Source: Actinomycetota bacterium
GTDB lineage: Bacteria; Actinomycetota; Actinomycetes; Actinomycetales; Microbacteriaceae
Assembly (NCBI GenBank): GCA_009927245.1
Contig: RFNI01000095.1
Location: 1 to 20,411 of the forward strand
Length of the DNA: 20,411 nt
Reading direction: 5' to 3'
In this document: positions 1-7,277 of the stretch, in pieces
Numbering within the stretch: the first letter of the stretch is position 1
Layout of the letters: each line of letters starts with the position of its first letter
Notes under the pieces: model-generated
What the model saw: only the letters and a program-made list of their open reading frames with translations
The model's database searches: none
What the model was told of the DNA's origin: nothing
Translations under genes and position numbers: made by a program

Positions 1-532
1 TTGTTATCTCCTGCTGGAATAACAGTTCCAAAGTATTCCTGGAATAGCTCTGGGTGTTCCTTTAGAGCGTGTCAGTATCTAGGAAGATAACTCCCTGCTT
101 CTCAAGTTCTTCGTTGATCTGGTGGTAAACCACTTCAGATTCATACTGAGCAGCAACACCAGAAACTAGTCTTTGACGCTCTGCCTCAGGAATACCTAGC
201 TTCTCGTAGGTGTTCTTGATGTCTTCCGGTAGTTCATCCCAAGTGTTTGCTTGCTTCTCGGTTGAGCGAACAAAGTACTTTATGTTGTCAAAGTCGATTC
301 CGGTGAGGTCTGACCCCCAGGTCGGCATTGGCTTCTTCTGGAAGTATGAGAAACCCTTCAGGCGAAGATCAAGCATCCACTGAGGCTCACTCTTCTTCTC
401 AGAAATGTCTCTAACTACCTCGTCGTTGATGCCGCGTCTAGCGCTAGCTCCAGCAGAATCCTGGTCAGACCAACCAAACTCATATACGCCAAGGCCTTCA
501 AGTTCTGGATGTGAAACTGCTGCGTCTGTCAA
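1..532 (-). CDS. sufB: SufB, Fe-S cluster assembly scaffold; partial, with an apparent -1 frameshift
   Basis: SufB works with SufC and SufD as the cytosolic scaffold on which Fe-S clusters are built. The first 156 codons (532 down to 65) read as a SufB N-terminus, including FGWSDQD, EPQWMLDLRLKGF and VVYHQINEELEKQGVIF. Translation then stops at TAA (64-62) right after LDTDTL. In the -1 frame the family sequence continues without a break to the window edge (LKEHPELFQEYFGTVIPAGD), so one base is missing around 69-70, where family members read DTDTALKEHPE. The start is TTG at 532, with AGAGG 7 nt upstream; the N-terminus fits the family. The usual length is about 470 residues, so the rest lies outside the window. 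The gene is divergent from ctaA. SufB is normally essential, so a sequencing or assembly error is the first explanation; a real mutation is the alternative. Confidence 0.9.
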
Positions 533-539
533 GACATAA

Positions 540-544
540 CCTCT
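540..544 (-). promoter_or_regulatory. Ribosome binding site of sufB
   Basis: On the minus strand AGAGG lies 7 nt before the TTG at 532. It supports TTG as the sufB start, since no in-frame ATG lies nearby at suitable spacing. Confidence 0.5.
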
Positions 545-659
545 TTCATAGGTTTACGAAAACACGATGGCCGAGAGAAAATCTCAACCTGAATTGCTAG
601 AAATCTGAGTGCCAGTTAAGCGATTTCTGGCTTCGCGAGTAGTCTAAGTTTATCTAAAC

Positions 660-676
660 GTTACCCAATGTGTAAC
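660..676 (+). promoter_or_regulatory. GTTAC-N7-GTAAC dyad before ctaA, possible operator
   Basis: A perfect 5-bp inverted repeat lies just ahead of the ctaA start. A related TTAC-N6-GTAA dyad stands upstream of ctaB (3912-3925), and both spacers contain ATGT. A shared regulator of the two heme A genes is possible, but this is inference only. Confidence 0.25.
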
Positions 677-683
677 CCCCGAA

Positions 684-1589
684 ATGCCACGAAAGGCAAT
701 GTTTTTGTTGAATGTTATTCTCGGCCCAGCCAGACTGAAGCTTTATGTCTGGGCTTCCCTAGTGAGTCAGATTCTGATTGTTGTCACCGGTGGTGCTGTT
801 CGTCTAACTGGCTCAGGTCTTGGTTGCCCAACCTGGCCCGAATGTCAACCTGGTTCATACACCAACGTCCCAGAACTAGGTATTCACGGAGTAATTGAGT
901 TTGCTAACCGCCTTCTAACTTTTGTCCTTCTCTTGGTTGCAATCCTCACCTTCCTAACCATCATGAGATTGCCAAAGGCTGAGAAGTTCGGTCTGGTCTG
1001 GCCTGCTTTTGCACTTGGGCTTGGCATTGTTGCCCAAGCGATTATTGGTGGCATCACCGTGCTAGCTGGATTGAACTCTTGGATCGTTGGGGCACACTTC
1101 TTAGTTTCTGGAGTTCTGATATGCATCGCCGTTATCTTGGTATGGCGTTTCTATGCAGAATGGACCTTTGAAGCTACCAAGACCACAAAACTTCTAAACT
1201 CCATCACCTTCCCTATTGGTGTTATCGCAATCATCATCGGGGTAATCGTTACAGGCTCCGGCCCTCACGCTGGAGATGCTGATACACCTAGAAATGGCTT
1301 GAACTCAGATCTTCTAGTTCACATCCACTCATACCCTGCATACATCCTCCTAGGACTTGTTCTGCTTCAAATCTTCATCCTCCACCGCACATCAGCGCCT
1401 CGCTTTGCAATCAAATTGGCCTATGTTTTCCTAGGATTACTAGCTGCGCAAGCTGCTATTGGAATTCTTCAGGTAAGAATTGGCCTACCAATTACCCTGG
1501 TTGCAATTCACATGCTCGGAGCATGTCTAATCATGTGTTCATTGACACATCAGATGCTGATATCTAGAAACTGGCTATCCAAGAAATGA
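684..1589 (+). CDS. ctaA: Heme A synthase (COX15/CtaA family)
   Basis: CtaA oxidises the C8 methyl group of heme O to a formyl group, making heme A for the aa3-type cytochrome c oxidase. It is an integral membrane protein. The 301 residues contain about eight hydrophobic segments. Family marks are TGGAVRLTGSGLGCPTWPEC (about residues 35-54, with the conserved loop cysteines C48 and C54), the EFANR motif (72-76), WIVGAH (H138), HIHSYP (H213/H215) and VAIHMLG (H276), the last three carrying candidate heme-ligand histidines. In Bacillus the EFANR position carries His, here Asn, which I recall as usual in actinobacteria. The start is uncertain: ATG 684 has no clear ribosome site, while ATG 699 or TTG 705 follow GAAAGG. 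The stop overlaps the phrB start (ATGA), so the two genes are probably co-transcribed. Confidence 0.93.
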   Translation: MPRKAMFLLNVILGPARLKLYVWASLVSQILIVVTGGAVRLTGSGLGCPTWPECQPGSYTNVPELGIHGVIEFANRLLTFVLLLVAILTFLTIMRLPKAEKFGLVWPAFALGLGIVAQAIIGGITVLAGLNSWIVGAHFLVSGVLICIAVILVWRFYAEWTFEATKTTKLLNSITFPIGVIAIIIGVIVTGSGPHAGDADTPRNGLNSDLLVHIHSYPAYILLGLVLLQIFILHRTSAPRFAIKLAYVFLGLLAAQAAIGILQVRIGLPITLVAIHMLGACLIMCSLTHQMLISRNWLSKK

Positions 1590-2950
1590 GTGTCGTTTTC
1601 TGGTTTCGCAAGGACTTTCGCCTTCAAGACAATGAAGCACTCGTTGCTGCGAGCAAAGAATCAAAAGACATTTACGCTGTTGCTTTAGTAAATAGAGCTA
1701 GCTACGAATTCCTTGAAGGCATCAGGCAACACAGCCTCACCGAATCATTCAATGCATTGGATGCATCTATTGGAAACAAACTAAACGTCAAGAGCATCCA
1801 AAGTGCAGCAGATTCCGGTGGAGAACTTGTTTCCATAGCGAAAGCTGCAACTGCAAGCTTTGTGTTTGCAATGAAGAGATTCGATCCTGAGGGTATCGCT
1901 GAACAGAAAGCTGTTAGCGATGCTTTAGCAAGTGCAGGTGTTCAGCTCAAGTTGGTTGGTTCTGCATACGCTGTTGAGCCAGGAACTGTTAGAAAGCCAG
2001 ATGGCACCAACTACCGCGTATACACGCCGTTTTTCAATAACTGGAATCCGCTTAGCAACCAAGCTCCTTTTGAAATAGATGCCGCAAGCATTAACTGGTT
2101 GAAGATGTCAGATTCGGAGTCGATTCCAACACCTACCAAGAACTCTCCTATCAAGGTCATTGCTGGTGAAGCTTTTGCACTTAGAACCTTTGAGAGATTC
2201 CGCAAGCGAGCGCTTGTTAATTACAGCGATGACCGTAATCGCGCGGATCTAAGCGGAACTTCCCACCTTTCACACGCTCTGGCGCACGGTGAAATCCACC
2301 CTAGAACGCTTCTTGCAGATCTCGGCAGCGATGAAGGTGCTTGGGTATTCCGCAAGGAGATTGCTTGGCGTGAGTTCTACGCTGATGTTCTCCACCACTA
2401 CCCTCACACCCTAGATGACTACTACGAACCTAGATTCAAGAAGCTTAGGTATGACACCGGTGTACAGGCTGAGGAACGCTTCCAAGCTTGGTGTGAAGGC
2501 AGAACTGGTTACCCGATGGTTGATGCGGGGATGCGTCAGCTGGTCACTGAAGGTTGGATGCACAACCGAGTTCGCATGATTGTGGCTTCGTTCCTAGTGA
2601 AAGATCTACACATTGAATGGACTAGAGGTGCAGAGTTCTTTGAGAAGCACCTCAGTGATTTTGATCCAGCATCAAATTCCCACGGTTGGCAATGGACTGC
2701 TGGCTGTGGAACAGATGCCTCACCCTATTACCGAATCTTTAATCCGGTCATGCAGGGTTTGAAGTTTGATCCAGAAGGAAACTACGTTCGCAAATACATT
2801 CCAGAACTTAGACACCTAACTGGTGCTGATGTTCACGAACCTTGGGAAAGATTTGATGGATACAACTTGGGATATCCAGATCAGATCGTTGATCACTCTG
2901 CTGAGCGCAATGAATCTCTAGCGAGATTAGAAGAACTGAAACAGGCTTAG
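1586..2950 (+). CDS. phrB: Deoxyribodipyrimidine photolyase (class I cryptochrome/photolyase family)
   Basis: This enzyme splits UV-induced cyclobutane pyrimidine dimers using blue light and reduced FAD. At 454 residues it has normal family length. The N-terminal antenna domain opens with VVFWFRKDFRLQDNEAL. The C-terminal FAD domain shows WREFYADVLHHYPH, GRTGYPMVDAGMRQL, EGWMHNRVRMIVASFLVKDL and GWQWTAGCGTDASPYYRIFNP. Asn364 matches the flavin-N5-facing Asn378 of the E. coli enzyme. W368 and W345 match the first two tryptophans of the photoreduction chain (W382 and W359), but the third (W306) is not Trp here; the nearest aromatic is Tyr289. ATG 1586 overlaps the ctaA stop by 4 nt, suggesting translational coupling. 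The stop interlocks with that of ctaB. A cryptochrome role is less likely but not excluded. Confidence 0.93.
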   Translation: MSVVFWFRKDFRLQDNEALVAASKESKDIYAVALVNRASYEFLEGIRQHSLTESFNALDASIGNKLNVKSIQSAADSGGELVSIAKAATASFVFAMKRFDPEGIAEQKAVSDALASAGVQLKLVGSAYAVEPGTVRKPDGTNYRVYTPFFNNWNPLSNQAPFEIDAASINWLKMSDSESIPTPTKNSPIKVIAGEAFALRTFERFRKRALVNYSDDRNRADLSGTSHLSHALAHGEIHPRTLLADLGSDEGAWVFRKEIAWREFYADVLHHYPHTLDDYYEPRFKKLRYDTGVQAEERFQAWCEGRTGYPMVDAGMRQLVTEGWMHNRVRMIVASFLVKDLHIEWTRGAEFFEKHLSDFDPASNSHGWQWTAGCGTDASPYYRIFNPVMQGLKFDPEGNYVRKYIPELRHLTGADVHEPWERFDGYNLGYPDQIVDHSAERNESLARLEELKQA

Positions 2951-3879
2951 AACAACTTCACGAAAAGCAATGGGTCAACGCCGATTGCAATGAAGAGCAC
3001 TGTTAGGTATGAAATAGAGATGTGGAACAAACGCATCGGGTTGTTCTCAATTCCAGCCTTGGTCTTCTTCTGCAGAAGATGAGCTTCGAAAACAAACCAT
3101 GCTCCACCAAGAACTGCAGTTGCTGTGTATATCAATCCCATTGGGGCGATTGGAATAAGCAAGAAGGTGCTCAGCACCATCGCGTAGCTATAGATCACAA
3201 TTTCAAGTGCTACTCGGTTTGGGTTAGCAACAACCGGAAGCATCGGAACACCGGCAGCCTGATAGTCGTCCTTGTACTTAATCGACAGGGGCCAGTAGTG
3301 CGGTGGTGTCCAGAGGAAGATAATCAGGAATAGCGCTGCGGCAGACCAGCTGAGGCTGTTTGTCACAGCACTGAAGCCAATTAGGACCGGCATAGCTCCT
3401 GCTGCACCGCCCCAAACGATGTTCTGGGAGGTTCTTCGCTTCAAAAGAAGGGTGTAGATGAAGATATAGAAGAGTTCAGCAGCCAGGGCTAGCCCTGCGC
3501 TTAGCCAATTGACGAAGAATCCGAGCCAAAGTACTGAAACTACGCCTAAAACAGTGGCAAAAACCTTGGCTTGAAGGCTTGAAAGCTGGCCTGTAACGAG
3601 CGGGCGGTTCTTGGTTCGACCCATAATCTTGTCGATATCGGTGTCAATAATGCAGTTGAAGGCATTTGCTGATCCTGCGCTCATAGCCCCACCAATAAAG
3701 GTGGCTAAAACTAGCCAAAGCTCTGGAATCCCCCGTTGAGCCAAAATCATCACAGGAATGGTCGTTATCAGCAGTAATTCGATGACTCGAGGCTTAGTTA
3801 GCGCAAAATACGCCTTAGCCAAAGCCATGCCTTTAGCCCGCGGCAAGGCGGTTACAGGGGTTTGGGCTTGGGGAATCAT
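2947..3879 (-). CDS. ctaB: Protoheme IX farnesyltransferase (heme O synthase)
   Basis: CtaB adds a farnesyl group to heme B, giving heme O, the substrate of CtaA. It is a UbiA-family prenyltransferase with many membrane helices. Seen directly are ALTKPRVIELLL near the N-terminus, the prenyl-diphosphate motif N75-x3-D79-x3-D83 (within NAFNCIIDTDIDKIMGRT), FLWTPPHYWPLSIKYKDDY and a GVPMLPVV stretch, all typical of the family. The frame is open upstream to 3984, but the ATG at 3879, directly preceded by GAGGAG, places KAYFALTKPR about 21 residues in, as in relatives. This gives 310 residues. The gene faces away from tkt across 187 nt and converges on phrB with overlapping stop codons. A ctaB-tkt neighbourhood is typical of actinobacteria. 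Confidence 0.93.
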   Translation of the reverse strand: MIPQAQTPVTALPRAKGMALAKAYFALTKPRVIELLLITTIPVMILAQRGIPELWLVLATFIGGAMSAGSANAFNCIIDTDIDKIMGRTKNRPLVTGQLSSLQAKVFATVLGVVSVLWLGFFVNWLSAGLALAAELFYIFIYTLLLKRRTSQNIVWGGAAGAMPVLIGFSAVTNSLSWSAAALFLIIFLWTPPHYWPLSIKYKDDYQAAGVPMLPVVANPNRVALEIVIYSYAMVLSTFLLIPIAPMGLIYTATAVLGGAWFVFEAHLLQKKTKAGIENNPMRLFHISISYLTVLFIAIGVDPLLFVKLF

Positions 3880-3911
3880 CTCCTCAAGTCTAAGCCAAAT
3901 TACGACAACCG

Positions 3912-3925
3912 TTACATGTCCGTAA
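3912..3925 (-). promoter_or_regulatory. TTAC-N6-GTAA dyad before ctaB, possible operator
   Basis: A 4-bp inverted repeat with a 6-nt spacer ends 33 nt before the ctaB start codon. The repeat also sits inside a longer imperfect dyad, TTACG at 3900-3904 with CGTAA at 3921-3925. It resembles the dyad at 660-676 before ctaA. The function is unproven. Confidence 0.25.
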
Positions 3926-4053
3926 TCAAATGTCGAAGCGGGTATAGACTTCAAGGGCACCAATTTGAGTCCGGAAATCATCATTTCTGGCTATTTCTAG
4001 AGCAATACTCACAGAGCGATGAAGCTGACCTGTGTTTGATTTTGCATATTGAT

Positions 4054-4060
4054 AAAGGAG
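4054..4060 (+). promoter_or_regulatory. Ribosome binding site of tkt
   Basis: AAAGGAG stands 6 nt before TTG 4067. This strong match decides the tkt start in favour of 4067 over the in-frame TTG at 4049, which lies upstream of the site itself. Confidence 0.75.
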
Positions 4061-4066
4061 AACCCA

Positions 4067-6157
4067 TTGTCACTTATTTGGGATGAAGTCGATTCACGAG
4101 CTGTAGATACCGCAAGGATTCTGGCAGCAGACGCAGTTGAAAAGGTTGGCAACGGCCACCCAGGTACTGCAATCTCACTAGCGCCAGTTGCTTACCTACT
4201 ATTCCAGAAGGTAATGAACCACGATCCTAAAGATGAGCACTGGGTTGGTAGAGACCGCTTTATCCTCAGTGTTGGTCACTCTTCACTAACTCTTTACAAC
4301 CAGCTATACCTTGCAGGCTTCGGTCTAGAGCTAGATGACCTAAAAGCTCTTAGAACTTGGGGATCACTTACTCCTGGTCACCCTGAGTATGGTCACACCA
4401 AGGGTGTTGAAATCACCACCGGTCCCCTAGGTCAAGGTTTGGCATCAGCTACAGGTTTTGCTTACGCTTCAAGATTTGAGCGCGGACTATTCGACCCAAC
4501 AGCAGCACAGGGTCAAAGCGCATTTGATCACTTCGTTTATGTAATAGCAGGTGATGGTGACATGCAGGAAGGTGTTACCTCAGAAGCAGCTTCACTTGCA
4601 GGACACCAAGAACTTGGAAACCTAGTTGTTATCTACGACAGCAACCAGATCTCAATCGAAGATGACACCAACATTGCTTTCACTGAAGACCTAACCGCTC
4701 GTTACGGATCATACGGTTGGCACACTCAGACAGTTGACTGGAAGAAGACTGGAAACTACAAGGAAGACCTTCTCGAACTGTATGACGCAATTCAGAAAGC
4801 AAAGGCTGTTACCAACAAGCCTTCACTTATTACTCTTAGAACCATCATTGGTTGGCCTTCACCTAAGAAGCAGAACACTGGAAAGATTCACGGTTCGGCT
4901 CTAGGTGCAGAAGAACTTGCTGGTCTAAAGACAGCTCTTGGTTTCAACCCAGAACTTACTTTCGAGGTTACTGATGAAGTTATCGGTCACACTCGCTCAA
5001 ACGCTTCTAAGCGTGCAGCAGAAGCACGTTCAGAGTGGCAGGCAAAATTTGATGCTTGGGCTACAGCAAATCCAGAACACAAAGCGCTATTCGACAGAGT
5101 TGAAAGTGGCAGCGTTCCTAAGGAGCTTGCTTCAGCACTCCCTAACTTTGAATCAGGAACTGAGATCTCAACCAGATCTGCTAGCGGAAAAGTTATCAAC
5201 GCAATCGCGAAGGTGATGCCTGAGCTTTGGGGTGGCTCAGCTGACCTAGCTGAATCAAACAACACCACCATCGAAGGTGCGAAGTCATTCGTTCCTGCAA
5301 AGTGGTCAACCCACGAGTGGACTGGTGACCAGTATGGTCGAGTGCTTCACTTCGGTATCCGTGAGCATGCAATGGCAGCAATTCTGAACGGAATTGTTCT
5401 GCACGGTAAGACTCGTGCCTTTGGCGGAACCTTCCTAATCTTCAGCGATTACATGAGACCTGCAGTTCGTCTAGCAGCTCTTATGGGAGTTCCATCGATT
5501 TTCGTTTGGACTCACGACAGCGTTGCCCTTGGTGAAGATGGCCCAACCCATCAGCCAATCGAACAGCTTGCAACTCTTCGCGCAATCCCAGGACTAGACA
5601 TTGTTCGCCCTGGTGATGCTAACGAGGTTGCTTACGCCTGGAAGACAATGCTGGAAAGACGTCAGGGTCCAGCAGGTATAGCACTTACTCGTCAGAACAT
5701 CCCGGTATTCCCTAGAGGAACTCAGGATGAAACTGGAGCAACCTACGCTTCTGCAGATTTAACTGCTAAGGGTGCATACACATTGGTTGATGCTTCTAAC
5801 TCAAAGCCAGAAGTAATTCTTATTGCCTCAGGTTCAGAAGTTCAGCTAGCTGTCAACGCCAGAGTGGCTCTTGAAGCTAAGGGTGTTCCAACCAGAGTTG
5901 TTTCAGCTCCATGTTTGGAATGGTTCGAAGAACAGTCTGCTGAATACAAGGAATCAGTATTGCCCGCAAATGTGACAGCAAGAGTTTCTGTTGAAGCTGG
6001 TCTTTCACTAGGTTGGCAGAAGTATGTCGGTGGTAAGGGTGAGAGTGTCTCAATCGAACACTTCGGAGCATCAGCTGACTACAAGACTCTATTCAGAGAA
6101 TTTGGCATCACCACAGAGGCAGTTATTGCAGCTGCTGAGAAATCTTTAAGTAACTAG
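4067..6157 (+). CDS. tkt: Transketolase
   Basis: This thiamine-diphosphate enzyme moves two-carbon ketol units between sugar phosphates in the non-oxidative pentose phosphate pathway. With the TTG start it has 696 residues, normal for the family. Seen are GNGHPGTAISLAP, the ThDP/Mg motif GDGDMQEG (about 162-169) followed by YDSNQISIEDDT, the active-site HGSALG (H275), the catalytic Glu in GIREHAMAA (E433), FSDYMRPAVRLAALM and DSVALGEDGPTHQPIEQL. It is the first gene of tkt-tal-pgi-zwf-opcA-pgl. It ends in tandem stops (TAG TAG), and tal starts 13 nt later. CTAG tetramers are frequent in the gene (14 counted). Confidence 0.97.
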   Translation: MSLIWDEVDSRAVDTARILAADAVEKVGNGHPGTAISLAPVAYLLFQKVMNHDPKDEHWVGRDRFILSVGHSSLTLYNQLYLAGFGLELDDLKALRTWGSLTPGHPEYGHTKGVEITTGPLGQGLASATGFAYASRFERGLFDPTAAQGQSAFDHFVYVIAGDGDMQEGVTSEAASLAGHQELGNLVVIYDSNQISIEDDTNIAFTEDLTARYGSYGWHTQTVDWKKTGNYKEDLLELYDAIQKAKAVTNKPSLITLRTIIGWPSPKKQNTGKIHGSALGAEELAGLKTALGFNPELTFEVTDEVIGHTRSNASKRAAEARSEWQAKFDAWATANPEHKALFDRVESGSVPKELASALPNFESGTEISTRSASGKVINAIAKVMPELWGGSADLAESNNTTIEGAKSFVPAKWSTHEWTGDQYGRVLHFGIREHAMAAILNGIVLHGKTRAFGGTFLIFSDYMRPAVRLAALMGVPSIFVWTHDSVALGEDGPTHQPIEQLATLRAIPGLDIVRPGDANEVAYAWKTMLERRQGPAGIALTRQNIPVFPRGTQDETGATYASADLTAKGAYTLVDASNSKPEVILIASGSEVQLAVNARVALEAKGVPTRVVSAPCLEWFEEQSAEYKESVLPANVTARVSVEAGLSLGWQKYVGGKGESVSIEHFGASADYKTLFREFGITTEAVIAAAEKSLSN

Positions 6158-6170
6158 TAGAAGGAAACAC

Positions 6171-7277
6171 ATGAACAGCCCACTAGCCCAACTAGCCGCA
6201 AACGGTGTCAGCATCTGGCTTGACGATCTATCTCGCACCAGAATCAACTCAGGTGCTCTTGGTGCACTTATCGAGTCAAGAAGCGTCTCAGGTGTTACCA
6301 CTAACCCGACTATCTTCGCCGGTTCTATCGGTAAGGGTGATGGTTACTCAGAGCAGGTTGCAGAACTTGCTAAGGCTGGCGCAACAGCTTCTGAAGCAAT
6401 CTTCGAGATCACAACCAAAGACGTTGCAGATGCCTGTGATATCTTCGCTGGTGTTTACTCAGCAAGCCACGGTTTCGATGGTCGCGTATCAATCGAAGTT
6501 GAGCCAGGTCTTGCTAACGACACCGCAAACACTGTTGCCCAGGCCAAGGAACTCTTTGCCAAAGTAAACAAAGAGAACGTCATGATCAAGATTCCTGCTA
6601 CCAAGGCAGGTCTTGCTGCGATTACCGAAGTTATCTCAAACGGCATCAGCGTGAACGTAACTCTTATCTTCTCTCTGCAGAGATACAAGGAAGTTATTGC
6701 TGCCTACCAGGCTGGTATTGCTTTGGCTAAGGCAAACGGACACGACCTAAGCAAGATTCACTCAGTTGCATCTTTCTTCGTCTCTCGCGTTGACACTGAA
6801 ATCGACAAGAGACTTGTTGCTATCGGAACTGAAGAAGCAGTTGCACTAAAGAGCAAAGCTGCTTTGGCTAACGCACGTCTTGCCTACGAAGTTTATGAGC
6901 AGGAATTTGCAACCGAGGATTGGTCAGCTCTTGCCGCAGCTGGAGCAAACGAGCAGCGTCCGCTAATGGCATCTACCGGGGTGAAGGATCCAGCGCTTAG
7001 CGACACTTTGTATGTAACAGAGTTGGTTGCTCCCGAACTTGTAAACACAATGCCTGAGAAGACCATGGAAGCTGTCTTCGACCACGGTGTTATTCCAGTG
7101 AACAGCATTCAGGGTCACTACGAAGAGGCTAGAGACATCTTGGCTGCGCTTGCTGCAGTTGGCGTTAGCTATGACGATGTAACAGAGCTTTTGGAGGCCG
7201 AGGGTGTGGACAAGTTCATCATCTCTTGGAACGAACTAGTTGCATCTGTTGAAGCTGCACTGGAGGCTGCAAAGTAA
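6171..7277 (+). CDS. tal: Transaldolase
   Basis: Transaldolase transfers a three-carbon dihydroxyacetone unit between sugar phosphates and works with transketolase to recycle pentoses. The 368 residues match the long transaldolase form common in actinobacteria. Marks are IWLDDLSRTRI (about 15-25), SGVTTNPTIFAGSI, the Schiff-base lysine K140 in NVMIKIPATKAG, and VNVTLIFSLQRY. AAGGAA (6161-6166) lies upstream of ATG 6171. The stop TAA shares its last base with the pgi ATG (TAATG), a sign of translational coupling. No anomalies were seen. Confidence 0.96.
   Translation: MNSPLAQLAANGVSIWLDDLSRTRINSGALGALIESRSVSGVTTNPTIFAGSIGKGDGYSEQVAELAKAGATASEAIFEITTKDVADACDIFAGVYSASHGFDGRVSIEVEPGLANDTANTVAQAKELFAKVNKENVMIKIPATKAGLAAITEVISNGISVNVTLIFSLQRYKEVIAAYQAGIALAKANGHDLSKIHSVASFFVSRVDTEIDKRLVAIGTEEAVALKSKAALANARLAYEVYEQEFATEDWSALAAAGANEQRPLMASTGVKDPALSDTLYVTELVAPELVNTMPEKTMEAVFDHGVIPVNSIQGHYEEARDILAALAAVGVSYDDVTELLEAEGVDKFIISWNELVASVEAALEAAK

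Larger units (their letters stand above)
533..683. promoter_or_regulatory. Divergent sufB/ctaA intergenic region with several dyads
   Basis: These 151 nt must hold the promoters of both sufB (minus) and ctaA (plus). Visible dyads are GAGA-AAA-TCTC (575-585); a 10-bp stem with one T-G pair, GCTAGAAATC (596-605) with GATTTCTGGC (622-631); GTTTA-TC-TAAAC (648-659); and GTTAC-N7-GTAAC (660-676). A possible minus-strand promoter is TTGGGT, 16 nt, TAGACT, but the match is weak. I cannot place a promoter with certainty. No separate gene, such as sufR, fits here. Confidence 0.4.
3880..4066. promoter_or_regulatory. Divergent ctaB/tkt intergenic region
   Basis: This 187-nt region must carry promoters for ctaB and for the tkt-to-pgl operon. 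I see no convincing -35/-10 pair on either strand. It holds a TTAC-N6-GTAA dyad (3912-3925) and a clear ribosome site for tkt at its right end. No additional small gene is apparent. Confidence 0.45.

Noticed and set aside
62..72. Programmed ribosomal frameshift in sufB
   Set aside because: The required shift is -1, and the sequence before the stop has no X-XXY-YYZ slippery heptamer. The CTC-TAA context recalls the prfB +1 site, but the frame direction is wrong.
533..683. sufR or another small gene between sufB and ctaA
   Set aside because: The gap is only 151 nt, and the one frame beginning at 668 runs into ctaA out of frame without a family match.
3022..3333. Plus-strand open frame opposite ctaB
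   Set aside because: Cys/His-rich composition comes from reading the ctaB strand backwards; no protein family is recognisable.
3880..3984. N-terminal extension of CtaB up to 3984
   Set aside because: The open frame is incidental. The extra 35 residues do not resemble the family, and ATG 3879 with GAGGAG gives the usual N-terminal length.
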